Positions 8,723 to 18,274 of a stretch of 64,000 nt of DNA are shown here, in pieces. The stretch lies in contig CALLRP010000026.1 of NCBI GenBank assembly GCA_938014335.1, positions 1 through 64,000 on the forward strand, read 5' to 3'. Source of the DNA: an uncultured bacterium (GTDB lineage: Bacteria; Hydrogenedentota; Hydrogenedentia; Hydrogenedentales; Hydrogenedentaceae). Below the pieces are notes generated by a model. The model saw only the letters and a list, made by a program, of their open reading frames with translations. It was not told the origin of the DNA and did not search any database. The number at the start of each line of letters is the position of its first letter. Positions within the stretch are counted from its first letter, which is position 1. The translations under genes and the position numbers were made by a program.

Positions 8723-9823
8723 ATGCAAAATATTGGTTTAATTGAACGCTATCGTGAATTTTTACCCGTGGGAATAAACACTTCTATTGTAACTTTAAAT
8801 GAAGGAGGAACCCCTTTAATACATGCTCCTGCTTTAAGTTCAGCGATACATCCTCGAATTGATATTTGGTTAAAGTATGAAGGTTTGAATCCTACTGGTT
8901 CTTTCAAAGATAGAGGCATGACAGTTGCAGTTACTAAAGCCAAAGAGGAAGGTTACAAGGTAATCATGTGTGCTTCTACGGGCAATACATCAGCCTCAGC
9001 GGCAGCTTATGCAGCTCGTGCAGGTTTGCAATGTGCTGTTCTTATTCCTGAGGGTAAGATTGCTTTGGGTAAATTATCACAAGCGATGATTCACGGAGCA
9101 AAAGTTATTCAAATAAAAGGGAATTTTGATGATGCATTAAGGTTAGTTCGTAAAATTTGTAATGAGTATCCCATTGCTTTGGTTAATTCTGTAAATCCAT
9201 ACCGTATAGAAGGGCAAAAAACAGGGGCTTTTGAAATTATTGATTCTTTTGATGGTATAGCACCTGATTTTCAATGTATGCCGGTAGGTAATGCAGGAAA
9301 TATAACTGCATACTGGAAAGGATATAAAGAATATTACCAAGTGGGACGGGCAAAAAATCTACCCAAAATGTTAGGATTTCAAGCATCCGGTGCCGCTCCT
9401 ATAGTACTTGGACACCCTGTTGAAAACCCACAGACATTTGCAACTGCTATTCGTATTGGAAATCCCGCCAGTTGGAAAGGTGCAGAGAATGCTCGGGATG
9501 AATCAGGTGGTGTTATTGGAATGGTTTCGGACCAACAAATACGAAATGCATATAAATTACTTGCACGCACCGAAGGTATATTTGCTGAACCGGCAAGTGC
9601 TGCAAGTGTTGCTGGACTTATTAAACTTGCAGAAAATGGTTATTTTGATAACCAGTCACCTTTCAACGGTGACAAATTAAGAATCGTCTGTATTTTAACA
9701 GGACATGGACTTAAAGACCCAGATAACGCTATTGCTGTGGCTGAACAACCTGTTACTGTAGAACCCAAAGAAGAAGAAATTTTAAACTGCTTGCATCTTA
9801 CTACAGAAGTAGGAGTTTCATAG
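8723..9823 (+). CDS. thrC: Threonine synthase
   Basis: ThrC is a PLP enzyme that converts O-phosphohomoserine to threonine. The 366-residue length fits the short bacterial class. Lys62 in [11 protein letters not shown] is the Schiff-base lysine, and the phosphate-binding loop PVGNAGN follows later. It is the second gene of the hom-thrC pair, with a TGGAG ribosome site. No homoserine kinase is in the window. It converges on the second GH38 gene with only 12 bases between their stops, so transcription from the two sides may interfere. Confidence 0.94.
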   Translation: MQNIGLIERYREFLPVGINTSIVTLNEGGTPLIHAPALSSAIHPRIDIWLKYEGLNPTGSFKDRGMTVAVTKAKEEGYKVIMCASTGNTSASAAAYAARAGLQCAVLIPEGKIALGKLSQAMIHGAKVIQIKGNFDDALRLVRKICNEYPIALVNSVNPYRIEGQKTGAFEIIDSFDGIAPDFQCMPVGNAGNITAYWKGYKEYYQVGRAKNLPKMLGFQASGAAPIVLGHPVENPQTFATAIRIGNPASWKGAENARDESGGVIGMVSDQQIRNAYKLLARTEGIFAEPASAASVAGLIKLAENGYFDNQSPFNGDKLRIVCILTGHGLKDPDNAIAVAEQPVTVEPKEEEILNCLHLTTEVGVS

Positions 9824-9835
9824 AGTTTTTAACAT

Positions 9836-12634
9836 TTAATATTTAACAGATAAAGTAATTATTTTTTTTGGTTTGACTTTCAGTTTTATTTTCTGTTCTT
9901 TTCCCGAGATTTTTTCTATAGGTTCCTCATTTAAGTTCGTAAGCCATATATTCTGAACAGGAAAACCAAATTTAATATAACTTGATACTTCTTTTTCAGT
10001 TGGATTAAAAAATCTTATTATTAGTACATTGTCACTGTCTTCCGCTAATTTAATGGCGTTGATTTGTAAATTTTCTTTTTCAATTTCGATAAAACTATTT
10101 GTTAGAGGCAGATATCCTCCTTTTAATGGACCTGCTTGAATAGGTTCTAAATTAACATTTAACTGTTCCGCCTCTTTAATAACTCCATTTTCCCATGTCC
10201 CTTTATGAGGATAAATGGCATATGAAAATTCAAGTTCACCAAGACATTGCGATAATTCCATCTCTGGATAGACATCCCACCTCCCAAAAATAGGGGCATT
10301 TCTAAATGTAAAGGCACGGAATAATGTTAAAGCGATTGGATGATTAGGCTCATCGGGGACTTCATATTCCCTCAATCCCGAATTGTTCAACACAGCAAAA
10401 CCTATTTTCCCATCCGATACATCTACAAAACGATACATCGGATATTGAGGATTAGGCTTGCCGAAGTAGGGATTATCAGGAGCTATATGAATGAGTCTTT
10501 TTACAACATCAAACGCAACTTCGGCAAAACTATGCATTGCTTCTGTGATTCCTGTAGGGAAGATAACTCTCAAACGATGGTTTTTAGCGTTATTTTTTAC
10601 TTTTGTTGTAATTTCTAATTGTTTACTGCCTTTTCTTAATGTAAAATAACTACTTATCTCTAATGGAATTTTTTCTTTACTGCGTCGTGTATGGTTTTTT
10701 TCTGCTTCTCTATCCAATTCTGTTATATCTCTTTCAAGCCCTGAAGGTATCGAAAGGGTATAGTCTATCCTCACTCGGGATAATAATGGTCCATTAATTT
10801 CTACAACAAATTGAGCTGTACTACCCAATGAATATATTGTCTCATTTTCATCAGGTTCCATGTGTATCCATGAATGTCCCGTTTCTCCAGTATCTTCAAA
10901 ATAATGTAAATTATGAAATGTATCACCTGTTTCCTTATTCGTTAGATTAAAAGTTCCATCATTGTTAAATAAAACACAAAGATGTTCATTCTCAAGAGTG
11001 ACCGGTGTTTTGTATATACTCTTACTTTCAATAATTGGAGGATTTTCAGTGGGTTTGATGTAAAATGTCTTGTAGCCGAAAGCAGGTATAGTATCTATAT
11101 CTATATATGTTAAAAATCGTTTTGACCTGAGTTCAATAGAAATATCTTGCAAATTCCGGACAAGTGTCCCTGTTTCGAATTGCTGTTGTATTTGTAACTT
11201 ACAGGGAGTGTTCGTGTCGGGATTTATTATCTGAAAAGTGTCATAACCCATATTATCGGGAATATCAATATATGTGGATAACACTTGCTTTCTTTCAAAA
11301 GGACTCGGATTAAATACCACAAGTACACTTTCTTTTGGAGAAACTTTTGCAAGGTCAATTTTTGAATATATATGTTGAAGTGCTCTTCGCATCAACCCCT
11401 CACCAATTATAGATACTTGTTCCGCCCGATATATCGCATCTCTTTCCATCTGGTCAATACCCCCACCTGTGATTGTATCATGGGGGTGGTTTTGTAAAAG
11501 TAGTTTCCATGCTCTTGTAAATGCATTTTTGAAGTATTCTTTGCCCAAAATATGAGCAATAGCATTCCAGGGTTCTGCACATCTTTGTAATATTATCTCA
11601 GAATGATGATTTGTTTTCTTGACACGGACACGAGCACTAATCACATCTCCCATAAGATGTGTCCATTTTCCTGTTGCTCCAGGGTCTCTACTTTCTCCAT
11701 AGATTACAGTGGGGTCTTTAACATATTTTTTCATTGAATTCATAAATTCTTCTAAATTCGATAGTCTAATTTCATGCTCGGGTAAGAGTTTCTGGCATTG
11801 TTTGACAATATCAGATTCCTTTTCATCAGGGGCTGAACTATCAAAACCTTCCATGCAACATATATGAGGTGTTGTAAAATGTTGAGATTCATCTCTAATC
11901 AATTTTTCAAGTTGTTCGCGGATAGGTTCTACATTCCACATTTTGTTGGAAGGGTCTGTAATGTAGTAATGAGCGCGAGGTCTATTGGATAAAGCAAGGC
12001 GGAAAGGACCTGCTCCTCTGTCCCAATTATAAAATGCGTATACATCATCCGAACCGTATCTTAATACACGATAAACATATATGTAATAACTGAAGCGGCT
12101 TAAGCAGCCAAAACGCATCCCTAATAATCTTGAACCATCAGGTCCCTCAAATATAAATTCGCTTTTGGGTGTATTAATACCACGATAAAAAATAATAGTA
12201 TCAATGCCAAATCCATTATAGATTTGTGGCATTTGTGAAGTTTGACCATAACTAAAAGGGGTATATCCAATTTTGGAAACTTTTCCAAAGGATTGTGCGA
12301 CTCGATGTCCTACTAATAAATTACGAACTAATGATTCACCATTTACGATAAATTCTTCCGGGAGAGAATACCAAGGACCTATTATAAGTCTTCCTGATTT
12401 AACTAAGTTCTCAATTTCACCTCTTTTTTCAGGTCTTAATTCAATATAATCTTCAAGACATACTGTTTGTGAATCTAATGTAAAAGAATGGAAATCAGGG
12501 TCATTCTTTAATATGTCAATCAATTGGTCCATAAACTCGACCAGTAATAATCGTGTTTCTTCAAAGGGATACACCCATTCTCTATCCCAGTGAGTATTGA
12601 CAACTACATGAATAACTTTTTTTTCCTGTTCCAT
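9836..12634 (-). CDS. GH38 family protein with altered nucleophile motif
   Basis: At 932 residues this is a second GH38 protein, closer in its N-terminal motif (NTHWDREW, residues 13-20) to the MngB-type branch. His15 and Asp17 of the zinc site are kept, as is the later His in NHPHDTITGGG. The nucleophile segment, normally PDSFG, reads GYTPFSYGQTSQMPQIY. Phe127 stands where the catalytic Asp is expected and the codon is ttt. The fold therefore looks intact but retaining hydrolysis by the usual mechanism should be lost or rerouted. There is no signal peptide. The AAGGGGG ribosome site supports the ATG. It is the last gene of the 21-kb minus-strand run, after a TPR protein. Confidence 0.85.
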   Translation of the reverse strand: MEQEKKVIHVVVNTHWDREWVYPFEETRLLLVEFMDQLIDILKNDPDFHSFTLDSQTVCLEDYIELRPEKRGEIENLVKSGRLIIGPWYSLPEEFIVNGESLVRNLLVGHRVAQSFGKVSKIGYTPFSYGQTSQMPQIYNGFGIDTIIFYRGINTPKSEFIFEGPDGSRLLGMRFGCLSRFSYYIYVYRVLRYGSDDVYAFYNWDRGAGPFRLALSNRPRAHYYITDPSNKMWNVEPIREQLEKLIRDESQHFTTPHICCMEGFDSSAPDEKESDIVKQCQKLLPEHEIRLSNLEEFMNSMKKYVKDPTVIYGESRDPGATGKWTHLMGDVISARVRVKKTNHHSEIILQRCAEPWNAIAHILGKEYFKNAFTRAWKLLLQNHPHDTITGGGIDQMERDAIYRAEQVSIIGEGLMRRALQHIYSKIDLAKVSPKESVLVVFNPSPFERKQVLSTYIDIPDNMGYDTFQIINPDTNTPCKLQIQQQFETGTLVRNLQDISIELRSKRFLTYIDIDTIPAFGYKTFYIKPTENPPIIESKSIYKTPVTLENEHLCVLFNNDGTFNLTNKETGDTFHNLHYFEDTGETGHSWIHMEPDENETIYSLGSTAQFVVEINGPLLSRVRIDYTLSIPSGLERDITELDREAEKNHTRRSKEKIPLEISSYFTLRKGSKQLEITTKVKNNAKNHRLRVIFPTGITEAMHSFAEVAFDVVKRLIHIAPDNPYFGKPNPQYPMYRFVDVSDGKIGFAVLNNSGLREYEVPDEPNHPIALTLFRAFTFRNAPIFGRWDVYPEMELSQCLGELEFSYAIYPHKGTWENGVIKEAEQLNVNLEPIQAGPLKGGYLPLTNSFIEIEKENLQINAIKLAEDSDNVLIIRFFNPTEKEVSSYIKFGFPVQNIWLTNLNEEPIEKISGKEQKIKLKVKPKKIITLSVKY

Positions 12635-12695
12635 AATCGATGTCCCCCTTATAGTAGAATTTCAAATATTATTTTTTTATTTATTCAAATAAAAC

Positions 12696-13517
12696 TTATT
12701 TTCGCTCTTGTTGTGGGGTTGCTTGCTCTTTATTGTCTTCTGAAGGCTTTGACTCTAAACTTGCTGTGTTTTCTTTTATTTCACTCTTTGATGTATCCTC
12801 TGATTTATCCTCTTGCTTTTCTTCTTTTGGGAATAATTCGGGATGTTCAGTTTTTATTTTCTCCAAAGCATTTTTAGCTTTATTGGCTATCGATGATTCT
12901 GTGAATTCTTCCTGTTGTTTCTTGTAAAATTCTATTGCCCCCGGCAAATCATTCTTTGCCTCTAATACACGAGCAATGTTAAATGATTGCCTTTTCGCTA
13001 TAAATGAATTACTCCATTTTTCTTTTATCTCTTTATAAATGTTAATAGCATTATCATAATTTTTTCTTAATTCTTCTAAATATCCCAAACCTTCGCGTGC
13101 ATTTGGTACCCACTCTGATTGTGGATATTTTTCACACAGTTTTTTCCATACCGTTTCCGCTTCATCTATTTTTCCTAACACAAATGCAGTTTCTGCGTAA
13201 GTATATAATATTTCAGGTGTTAACGGTGAATTTGTATCCGTAAGGGGCTTTAAAGCGTCCCATTTTTCCTGTAAATCTTCTTTAATAACTGCACTTGCGT
13301 AGCGTGTCATAATATCTTTGGTTTTGGAATTTTTATAAGAACCATATCCAAGACCGATTACAACACACAAAATAATAAAAGATGTTGAGAAAACATAAAG
13401 ATAAAGGTTTTCTTTGATGTGCGTCCACCAGAGTAGTAATTGATTTTTTGGCTCATCCATGTTAGGTAAAATATCTTTTACTTCTGTTTTTCTTTTCTTC
13501 TGTCTACGAATAGGCAT
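12696..13517 (-). CDS. Membrane-anchored TPR protein, YfgM/BamD-like
   Basis: The 273-residue protein has a basic N-terminus and one transmembrane segment (about residues 38-56). TPR-like helices follow, for example AETVWKKLCEKYPQSEWVPN and AINIYKEIKEKW. The tail (about 220-273) is rich in Glu, Lys and Ser and is probably disordered. This layout resembles YfgM and outer-membrane assembly accessory proteins that sit in the inner membrane and project outward. It lies downstream of two lipoprotein genes, consistent with an envelope role. The start has an AAGGAA ribosome site. Confidence 0.72.
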   Translation of the reverse strand: MPIRRQKKRKTEVKDILPNMDEPKNQLLLWWTHIKENLYLYVFSTSFIILCVVIGLGYGSYKNSKTKDIMTRYASAVIKEDLQEKWDALKPLTDTNSPLTPEILYTYAETAFVLGKIDEAETVWKKLCEKYPQSEWVPNAREGLGYLEELRKNYDNAINIYKEIKEKWSNSFIAKRQSFNIARVLEAKNDLPGAIEFYKKQQEEFTESSIANKAKNALEKIKTEHPELFPKEEKQEDKSEDTSKSEIKENTASLESKPSEDNKEQATPQQERK

Positions 13518-13588
13518 AAATACAAAATTCCTTCTTTTACTAATTTTTAGGTTAAGAATTATAATGATTAAGAGTGGTTAGAATAAAA

Positions 13589-14098
13589 TTACAAAAGTGG
13601 ACTCCAGGATTTAATTTTCCATCCTTCAGGCTCTTTTTGTAATGTAATAATAACCTTTCCCTGGATGTTGACAGGAACACCTTGAACCGGATTGTAGGGT
13701 TCTGCTACAGTTCCAAATGTGTCTAAAACTGTTGCTTTATTCCCATCCATTTGTATTTCTGGAGTTGCTCTTGTAATTCGAATTACTCTGTAATCTCTTA
13801 CGATACTTTGAAGATATTCTCTTATATCATTATATTTGCGATTTTGGTCATCACGGTATTCTATGGATACATAATCCATTACTTTCTTAATTTGTTTTCT
13901 TTCAATCAATTTTTCTACTGTATCTAAAACTGCAATAATTTTTTCCCTTTCTGTTGAAGGATTCTTGTTAATGAAAGGAATGTCTATTTTCTTTACGGTT
14001 CCACAAGAAATCAAAAAAATAGACATGAAAATAGAAAAGACAAAAAGAATAATTGAATAAATATACTTTTTATATCTTTTACTTCTTCTTAGTTTCAT
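13589..14098 (-). CDS. Lipoprotein with NTF2-like fold (predicted)
   Basis: After a strongly basic start and a hydrophobic stretch, a lipobox FLISC marks this as a lipoprotein of about 169 residues. The mature part, with KIIAVLDTVEKLIERKQ, alternating strands and a C-terminal EPEGWKIKSWSPLL, looks like the SnoaL/NTF2-like or Cif-type fold used for small-ligand binding. I cannot assign a function. ATG at 14098 is chosen; a TTG lies just before it. It begins 11 bases past the upstream lipoprotein's stop with no clear ribosome site, suggesting coupling. Confidence 0.6.
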   Translation of the reverse strand: MKLRRSKRYKKYIYSIILFVFSIFMSIFLISCGTVKKIDIPFINKNPSTEREKIIAVLDTVEKLIERKQIKKVMDYVSIEYRDDQNRKYNDIREYLQSIVRDYRVIRITRATPEIQMDGNKATVLDTFGTVAEPYNPVQGVPVNIQGKVIITLQKEPEGWKIKSWSPLL

Positions 14099-14108
14099 CA
14101 AACTGATT

Positions 14109-14603
14109 TTATTCTGTAGGAGTTAGAGTTAGAATTAATTGTTTCGGTCTTCCTAATCCTTGAGGGATAATATTAACTTGTAATTTTTTTCCTTCTTTAG
14201 AATAATTTAACTGAATTCCATTACCTTGTATAACATTATCTAATTTCCAACCATGTTTTGGATTTTCTTTAACATAAAATTGTGCCACATCATTTGCATC
14301 AGCTCTGATATTGTAAACCATTCTACCTACTTGTAAAGTACTGGACTCATATACATAAGAACGCTCAAAATCTTCTTTTACTTTATCCGGCAAGGGAACA
14401 TCTTTAAATCTTTGAGGACCTGGAACAAGTGTTGTCCCTTCAGCTGGTAAAGTAGTTGAAGTTTCTGCCTTTGTTTCATCCAATAATTCAACCGGAGGAG
14501 GTTGTTCGTTTTTCTTTTTCCATGGCATAGACCCACAACCTAAAGAAAATAATAAGGGAGAAAGAATTAACGCTATGATTCCTGCAAACAAATATCTTTT
14601 CAT
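14109..14603 (-). CDS. Putative lipoprotein of unknown function
   Basis: The 164-residue product has a signal sequence ending in a lipobox-like LFSLGC. A Pro/Glu/Thr-rich linker follows, then a compact domain (about residues 65-164) containing YVYESSTLQVGRMVYNIRAD and a closing strand LILTLTPTE. I do not recognise a family. It resembles small domains in envelope lipoproteins of the PVC group, but that is only an impression. The start has a strong TTAGGAGGTT ribosome site. It forms a pair with the following lipoprotein gene. Confidence 0.6.
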   Translation of the reverse strand: MKRYLFAGIIALILSPLLFSLGCGSMPWKKKNEQPPPVELLDETKAETSTTLPAEGTTLVPGPQRFKDVPLPDKVKEDFERSYVYESSTLQVGRMVYNIRADANDVAQFYVKENPKHGWKLDNVIQGNGIQLNYSKEGKKLQVNIIPQGLGRPKQLILTLTPTE

Positions 14604-14682
14604 TTTTTAACCTCCTAAACTGATATTTTTGTAGATTTTAATAAAGCATATAAAAGTAGTAACTGCATAATCAAACTACCCA

Positions 14683-14982
14683 TTAGTCATTTACATTTAT
14701 TGTAGGTGGTCCTTCTTTTCCTGCTGTTTTTTCATAATAACCTTTTCCAGAACGGACATATTTTGTAAAACCTTTTTCTGCAAGATTTTTATCGCTTAAC
14801 ATTTGTTTAGCCATTCGTTCGTTAGCCCAACCTGCAATATGTGCAGGCTTAAAGATTCGCACAACTTTTTCTCCCGTCGTGGGATGAAACTGCAATGGGG
14901 AATCACCTGCCTTCTGGAACACTTCGATAATTTCACCTTCGGTACCGTCTTCGTGAATTACCTGATAAGTGTATAAAGGCAT
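14683..14982 (-). CDS. FmdB-like small protein lacking the zinc-ribbon cysteines
   Basis: The protein starts MPLYTYQVIHEDGTEGE, the usual opening of FmdB-family putative regulators, and continues with a region that keeps family spacing (GDSPLQFHPTTGEKVVRIF). The paired cysteines that bind zinc in the family are absent: the protein contains no cysteine at all. The ATG at 14982 is preferred because AAAGGAGG lies 6 bases upstream; longer readings start inside or before that site. It sits 29 bases after leuD. Function is unknown. It may be a structural relative that no longer needs metal. Confidence 0.6.
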   Translation of the reverse strand: MPLYTYQVIHEDGTEGEIIEVFQKAGDSPLQFHPTTGEKVVRIFKPAHIAGWANERMAKQMLSDKNLAEKGFTKYVRSGKGYYEKTAGKEGPPTINVND

Positions 14983-15011
14983 ATGCATCCTCCTTTCTGT
15001 GATTATGTTTG

Positions 15012-15611
15012 TCACAATCTCAATGGATGTCTTTTTTCAAATTTATCAATTAAATCTTCATATCGTAGTGTTAGACCGATTTGGTCCCATCCATTTAATA
15101 AACGCTCTTTAAGAAAGGAATGGATGTCAAAATGTATTTTTTCACCATTAGGCTTCGTAACTTTTTGGTTTACTAAATCTACTTCCAGCATATAATTTTC
15201 GTGGGTCCGAACTTCGTGAAAAAGTTGTTCGATTGTCTCAGGGGCGAGAGTAACAGGCAAAATTCCGTTGTTAAAACAATTGTTGTAGAAAATATCTGCA
15301 AAAGAGATAGCAACAATACAACGGAACCCATAATCTTTAAGTGCCCATGGAGCATGTTCGCGGGATGAACCACAACCGAAGTTATCACGGGTTAATAATA
15401 TAGTTGCACCTTTATATCGTTCTGCGTTCATCTCGAATTGAGGATTGGGAGTTTTTCCATCATCAAGATAACGCCAATCATAGAAAAGAACATCTTCATA
15501 GCCTGTTCGTTGTATTCTCTTTAAAAATTGTTTTGGAACAATCTGGTCTGTATCCACATTTCTTGCATCCAGAGGGGCAACAATTCCTTTTAATACTGTA
15601 AATTTTTCCAC
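15012..15611 (-). CDS. leuD: 3-isopropylmalate dehydratase small subunit
   Basis: LeuD is the swivel-domain subunit of isopropylmalate isomerase in leucine synthesis. The substrate-contact motif [13 protein letters not shown] is present, and the length (199 residues) fits the bacterial form. The start codon is GTG with a TAGGAG ribosome site 8 bases upstream. It follows leuC by 14 bases, so the two subunits are co-expressed. No leuA or leuB is present in the window. Confidence 0.95.
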   Translation of the reverse strand: MEKFTVLKGIVAPLDARNVDTDQIVPKQFLKRIQRTGYEDVLFYDWRYLDDGKTPNPQFEMNAERYKGATILLTRDNFGCGSSREHAPWALKDYGFRCIVAISFADIFYNNCFNNGILPVTLAPETIEQLFHEVRTHENYMLEVDLVNQKVTKPNGEKIHFDIHSFLKERLLNGWDQIGLTLRYEDLIDKFEKRHPLRL

Positions 15612-15625
15612 TGCTCTATCTCCTA

Positions 15626-17038
15626 TTAGTCATTGAATTTCCATTTGCGAATATCAACGAAATGTCCCATAATAGCACATGCGCCCGCCATTGCAGGACT
15701 AACCAAGTGAGTTCTTCCACCTTTTCCTTGTCTCCCTTCAAAATTACGGTTTGAAGTGGAAGCACAGCGTTCACCGGGATTCAATCGGTCGTCATTCATC
15801 GCTAAACACATAGAGCAACCGGGTTCTCGCCATTCAAAACCTGCATTGATAAAAATAGAATGTAATCCTTCTTGTTCTGCTTGCTTTTTCACAAGCATAG
15901 AACCCGGAACAATAATCGCTTGTTTAATCCTTTTACTAATCTTATATCCTTTCACAACTTTTGCCACTTCTCTTAAATCTTCTATCCTTCCATTAGTACA
16001 GGAACCGATAAAGATTTTATCAACCTCAATGGCTTCAATGGGTGTACCTTCTTCAAGACCCATATATTTCAATGCTTTTTCAACAGCATTCTTTCGATTT
16101 GTGTCTTGTATCTCACTTAAAACTGGAACTCTTCCGGAGATAGGAGACACCATTTCAGGGGATGTGCCCCAGGTTACCTGTGGCTCCACTTCTCTGGCAT
16201 CTATGACAACAGTTTTATCATAGGAACAGCCAGGGTCAGATGCCCATGATAGCCATAATTGAATTAGTTCTTCCTCAGAAATATTTTTAGATATGTAAGG
16301 TCTTCCTTTAAGATATTTCACAGTTGTTTCATCTGGTGAAATTAATCCTGCTCGTGCACCTGCTTCTATAGTCATGTTACACAAGGTCATACGACCTTCC
16401 ATAGAGAGTTTTCTAACAACTTCTCCTGTATACTCAATCACATAACCTGTTCCCCCATCTGTTCCTATTTTGCCAATAATATGCATGATAAGGTCCTTAG
16501 CCGTTACACCGAGAGGTAATTCCCCTTCAATTCGAATTTCCATCGTTTTTGATTTTCTTTGTAACAATGTTTGCGTAGCAAGGACATGCTCCACTTCACT
16601 CGTCCCGATACCAAAAGCAAGGGCACCAAATGCTCCATGTGTCGAGGTGTGAGAATCCCCACAAACTATTGTCATTCCAGGTTGTGTCAAACCTAATTCA
16701 GGACCCACAACATGAACAATCCCATTTCTCGGGTCATGCATATCAAAGCATTCTATCCCGAATTCTTTACAATTCTTCTTTAATGTTTCCACTTGTAATG
16801 CAGACATAGGGTCGGCAATTGGTTTATCCCTATTTGTAGTCGGTATATTATGGTCCATTGTAGCGAAAGTTAAATCTGGACGACGCACTTTTCTACCCGC
16901 AATTCTTAATCCTTCAAATGCCTGTGGAGATGTTACTTCATGAACATAATGTCTGTCTATATAAATAATAGGGTCCTGGTCTTCGGGTTCATATACTAAA
17001 TGTGCATCCCAAATCTTCTCATAAATACTCTTTACCAT
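15626..17038 (-). CDS. leuC: 3-isopropylmalate dehydratase large subunit
   Basis: LeuC carries the [4Fe-4S] cluster of isopropylmalate isomerase, which interconverts 2- and 3-isopropylmalate. The cluster cysteines are in [11 protein letters not shown] and in EPGCSMC. The [19 protein letters not shown] segment is typical. At 470 residues it is the bacterial LeuC rather than the shorter archaeal form. The start has an AAAGGAGT ribosome site and its own extended -10 promoter about 90 bases upstream. The gene is nonetheless co-directional with the hydrogenase maturation genes. Confidence 0.95.
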   Translation of the reverse strand: MVKSIYEKIWDAHLVYEPEDQDPIIYIDRHYVHEVTSPQAFEGLRIAGRKVRRPDLTFATMDHNIPTTNRDKPIADPMSALQVETLKKNCKEFGIECFDMHDPRNGIVHVVGPELGLTQPGMTIVCGDSHTSTHGAFGALAFGIGTSEVEHVLATQTLLQRKSKTMEIRIEGELPLGVTAKDLIMHIIGKIGTDGGTGYVIEYTGEVVRKLSMEGRMTLCNMTIEAGARAGLISPDETTVKYLKGRPYISKNISEEELIQLWLSWASDPGCSYDKTVVIDAREVEPQVTWGTSPEMVSPISGRVPVLSEIQDTNRKNAVEKALKYMGLEEGTPIEAIEVDKIFIGSCTNGRIEDLREVAKVVKGYKISKRIKQAIIVPGSMLVKKQAEQEGLHSIFINAGFEWREPGCSMCLAMNDDRLNPGERCASTSNRNFEGRQGKGGRTHLVSPAMAGACAIMGHFVDIRKWKFND

Positions 17039-17127
17039 TTATACTCCTTTCATATAAGTTTTTAAAATAAGATAATATATATAACTCGTTATTTATTCCG
17101 TTATCTCTCTAAAAAAAGAAGAATTGA

Positions 17128-17136
17128 ATTATATCA
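17128..17136 (-). promoter_or_regulatory. Extended -10 promoter element for leuCD
   Basis: On the minus strand the bases read TGATATAAT, a perfect -10 with TGn extension, about 90 bases before the leuC ATG. This indicates leuCD can be transcribed independently of the hydrogenase genes upstream. The element is identical to the one before lipA. Confidence 0.5.
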
Positions 17137-17191
17137 CAATCATTTCTGTAATTGACATTTTAATCTTTATTGAGAGCTGTTTTAATTGTTT

Positions 17192-18265
17192 TTAAGTAAA
17201 ATTCTTATTTATGATATTTTTTATAAGATTCAAACTCATCCCATGCCCTTTTCCTGGGACTCTTCCTGCTTCTTTTATAATTTTAATTATCCCATTATGT
17301 ATTGTTTCAGGGTCCTCATCGGCAGAGGATTTCCCTGGATAGATTTCATATAACTTTTTGTATTTAGGCGGGGTTAGATTCGGCATGATAACATTAGCCC
17401 CTCTTTTCAAGGCTAAAATCCGACCTTCTCTTGTATTCACTGTGGCGAGTGCTGTTGTAGCAGGAATGTTTGTATATGGGCATATTATTCTTGTTAGGGC
17501 AAGAACTTTATAAGTCATTAATTCTGTACTGGGTACAAATCTTTCATCGTCATTTTTATATGAATTCAAAAACTCCTTTCCTAATGGGGTGTTCGGATGA
17601 GGAATATAAGGTCCGATTCCTATCATGTCAAGGTCTAATTCCTTAAAAAGTAAGATATCATCTGCTAAACTTTCATAATTCTGATAGGGTATTCCTATCA
17701 TTATTCCGCTTCCTGCTTCATAACCCAACTTTTTGAGTATCTTTATCTGCTCAATTCTGTATTCTAAACTTTTTGCCTGTTTAGATGAATGGATTCTCGT
17801 AAATAGTTCTTTATTGGAAGTTTCAAAACGAAGAAGATAACGGTCTGCCCCTGCGGATTTCCACAATCTCAAACTTTCTTCATCCCTCTCCCCTAAACTT
17901 AATGTGATAGCAACATCTGCAATTTTTTTAATTTTTTTTATTAAGTCTACTATTTTCTCTTTTGTAAAATAGGGGTCTTCTCCGGATTGAAGAACTATTG
18001 TTCCGTATCCATTTCCTTTTGCAAACTTAACACAATTTATCACTTCATCTTCCGTCATTCTATATCGTGTTAATTTTATGTTTGAGATTTGAATCCCGCA
18101 GTATAGACAGTCTTTTTTGCAATAGTTTGATATTTCTATCAACCCTCGTAAGTGAACCTCCTCTCCAACAAACTGCTTCCGAACAAAATCGGCTCTCTCC
18201 CACAATTCTGTTAGTTTATTTTTATCTTTTTCTTGGAGCCAATAAAGAATTTCTTTTTTATCCAT
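17192..18265 (-). CDS. hydE: [FeFe]-hydrogenase maturase HydE (radical SAM)
   Basis: HydE is a radical SAM enzyme that acts on an organometallic iron intermediate during assembly of the two-iron part of the H-cluster. The radical SAM motif is CKKDCLYCG. Later segments GIGPYIPHPNTPLG and ATTALATVNTREGR are characteristic of HydE. At 357 residues it has the usual length. It follows hydF by 9 bases and is the last maturase in the run HydG-AspA-HydF-HydE. The ribosome site is weak, so coupling to hydF is likely. Confidence 0.93.
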   Translation of the reverse strand: MDKKEILYWLQEKDKNKLTELWERADFVRKQFVGEEVHLRGLIEISNYCKKDCLYCGIQISNIKLTRYRMTEDEVINCVKFAKGNGYGTIVLQSGEDPYFTKEKIVDLIKKIKKIADVAITLSLGERDEESLRLWKSAGADRYLLRFETSNKELFTRIHSSKQAKSLEYRIEQIKILKKLGYEAGSGIMIGIPYQNYESLADDILLFKELDLDMIGIGPYIPHPNTPLGKEFLNSYKNDDERFVPSTELMTYKVLALTRIICPYTNIPATTALATVNTREGRILALKRGANVIMPNLTPPKYKKLYEIYPGKSSADEDPETIHNGIIKIIKEAGRVPGKGHGMSLNLIKNIINKNFT

Positions 18266-18274
18266 AATAATATT

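Noticed and set aside
15756-16223. 155-codon plus-strand frame opposite leuC
   Set aside because: leuC motifs are intact on the other strand and the frame has no start signal or recognisable domain.
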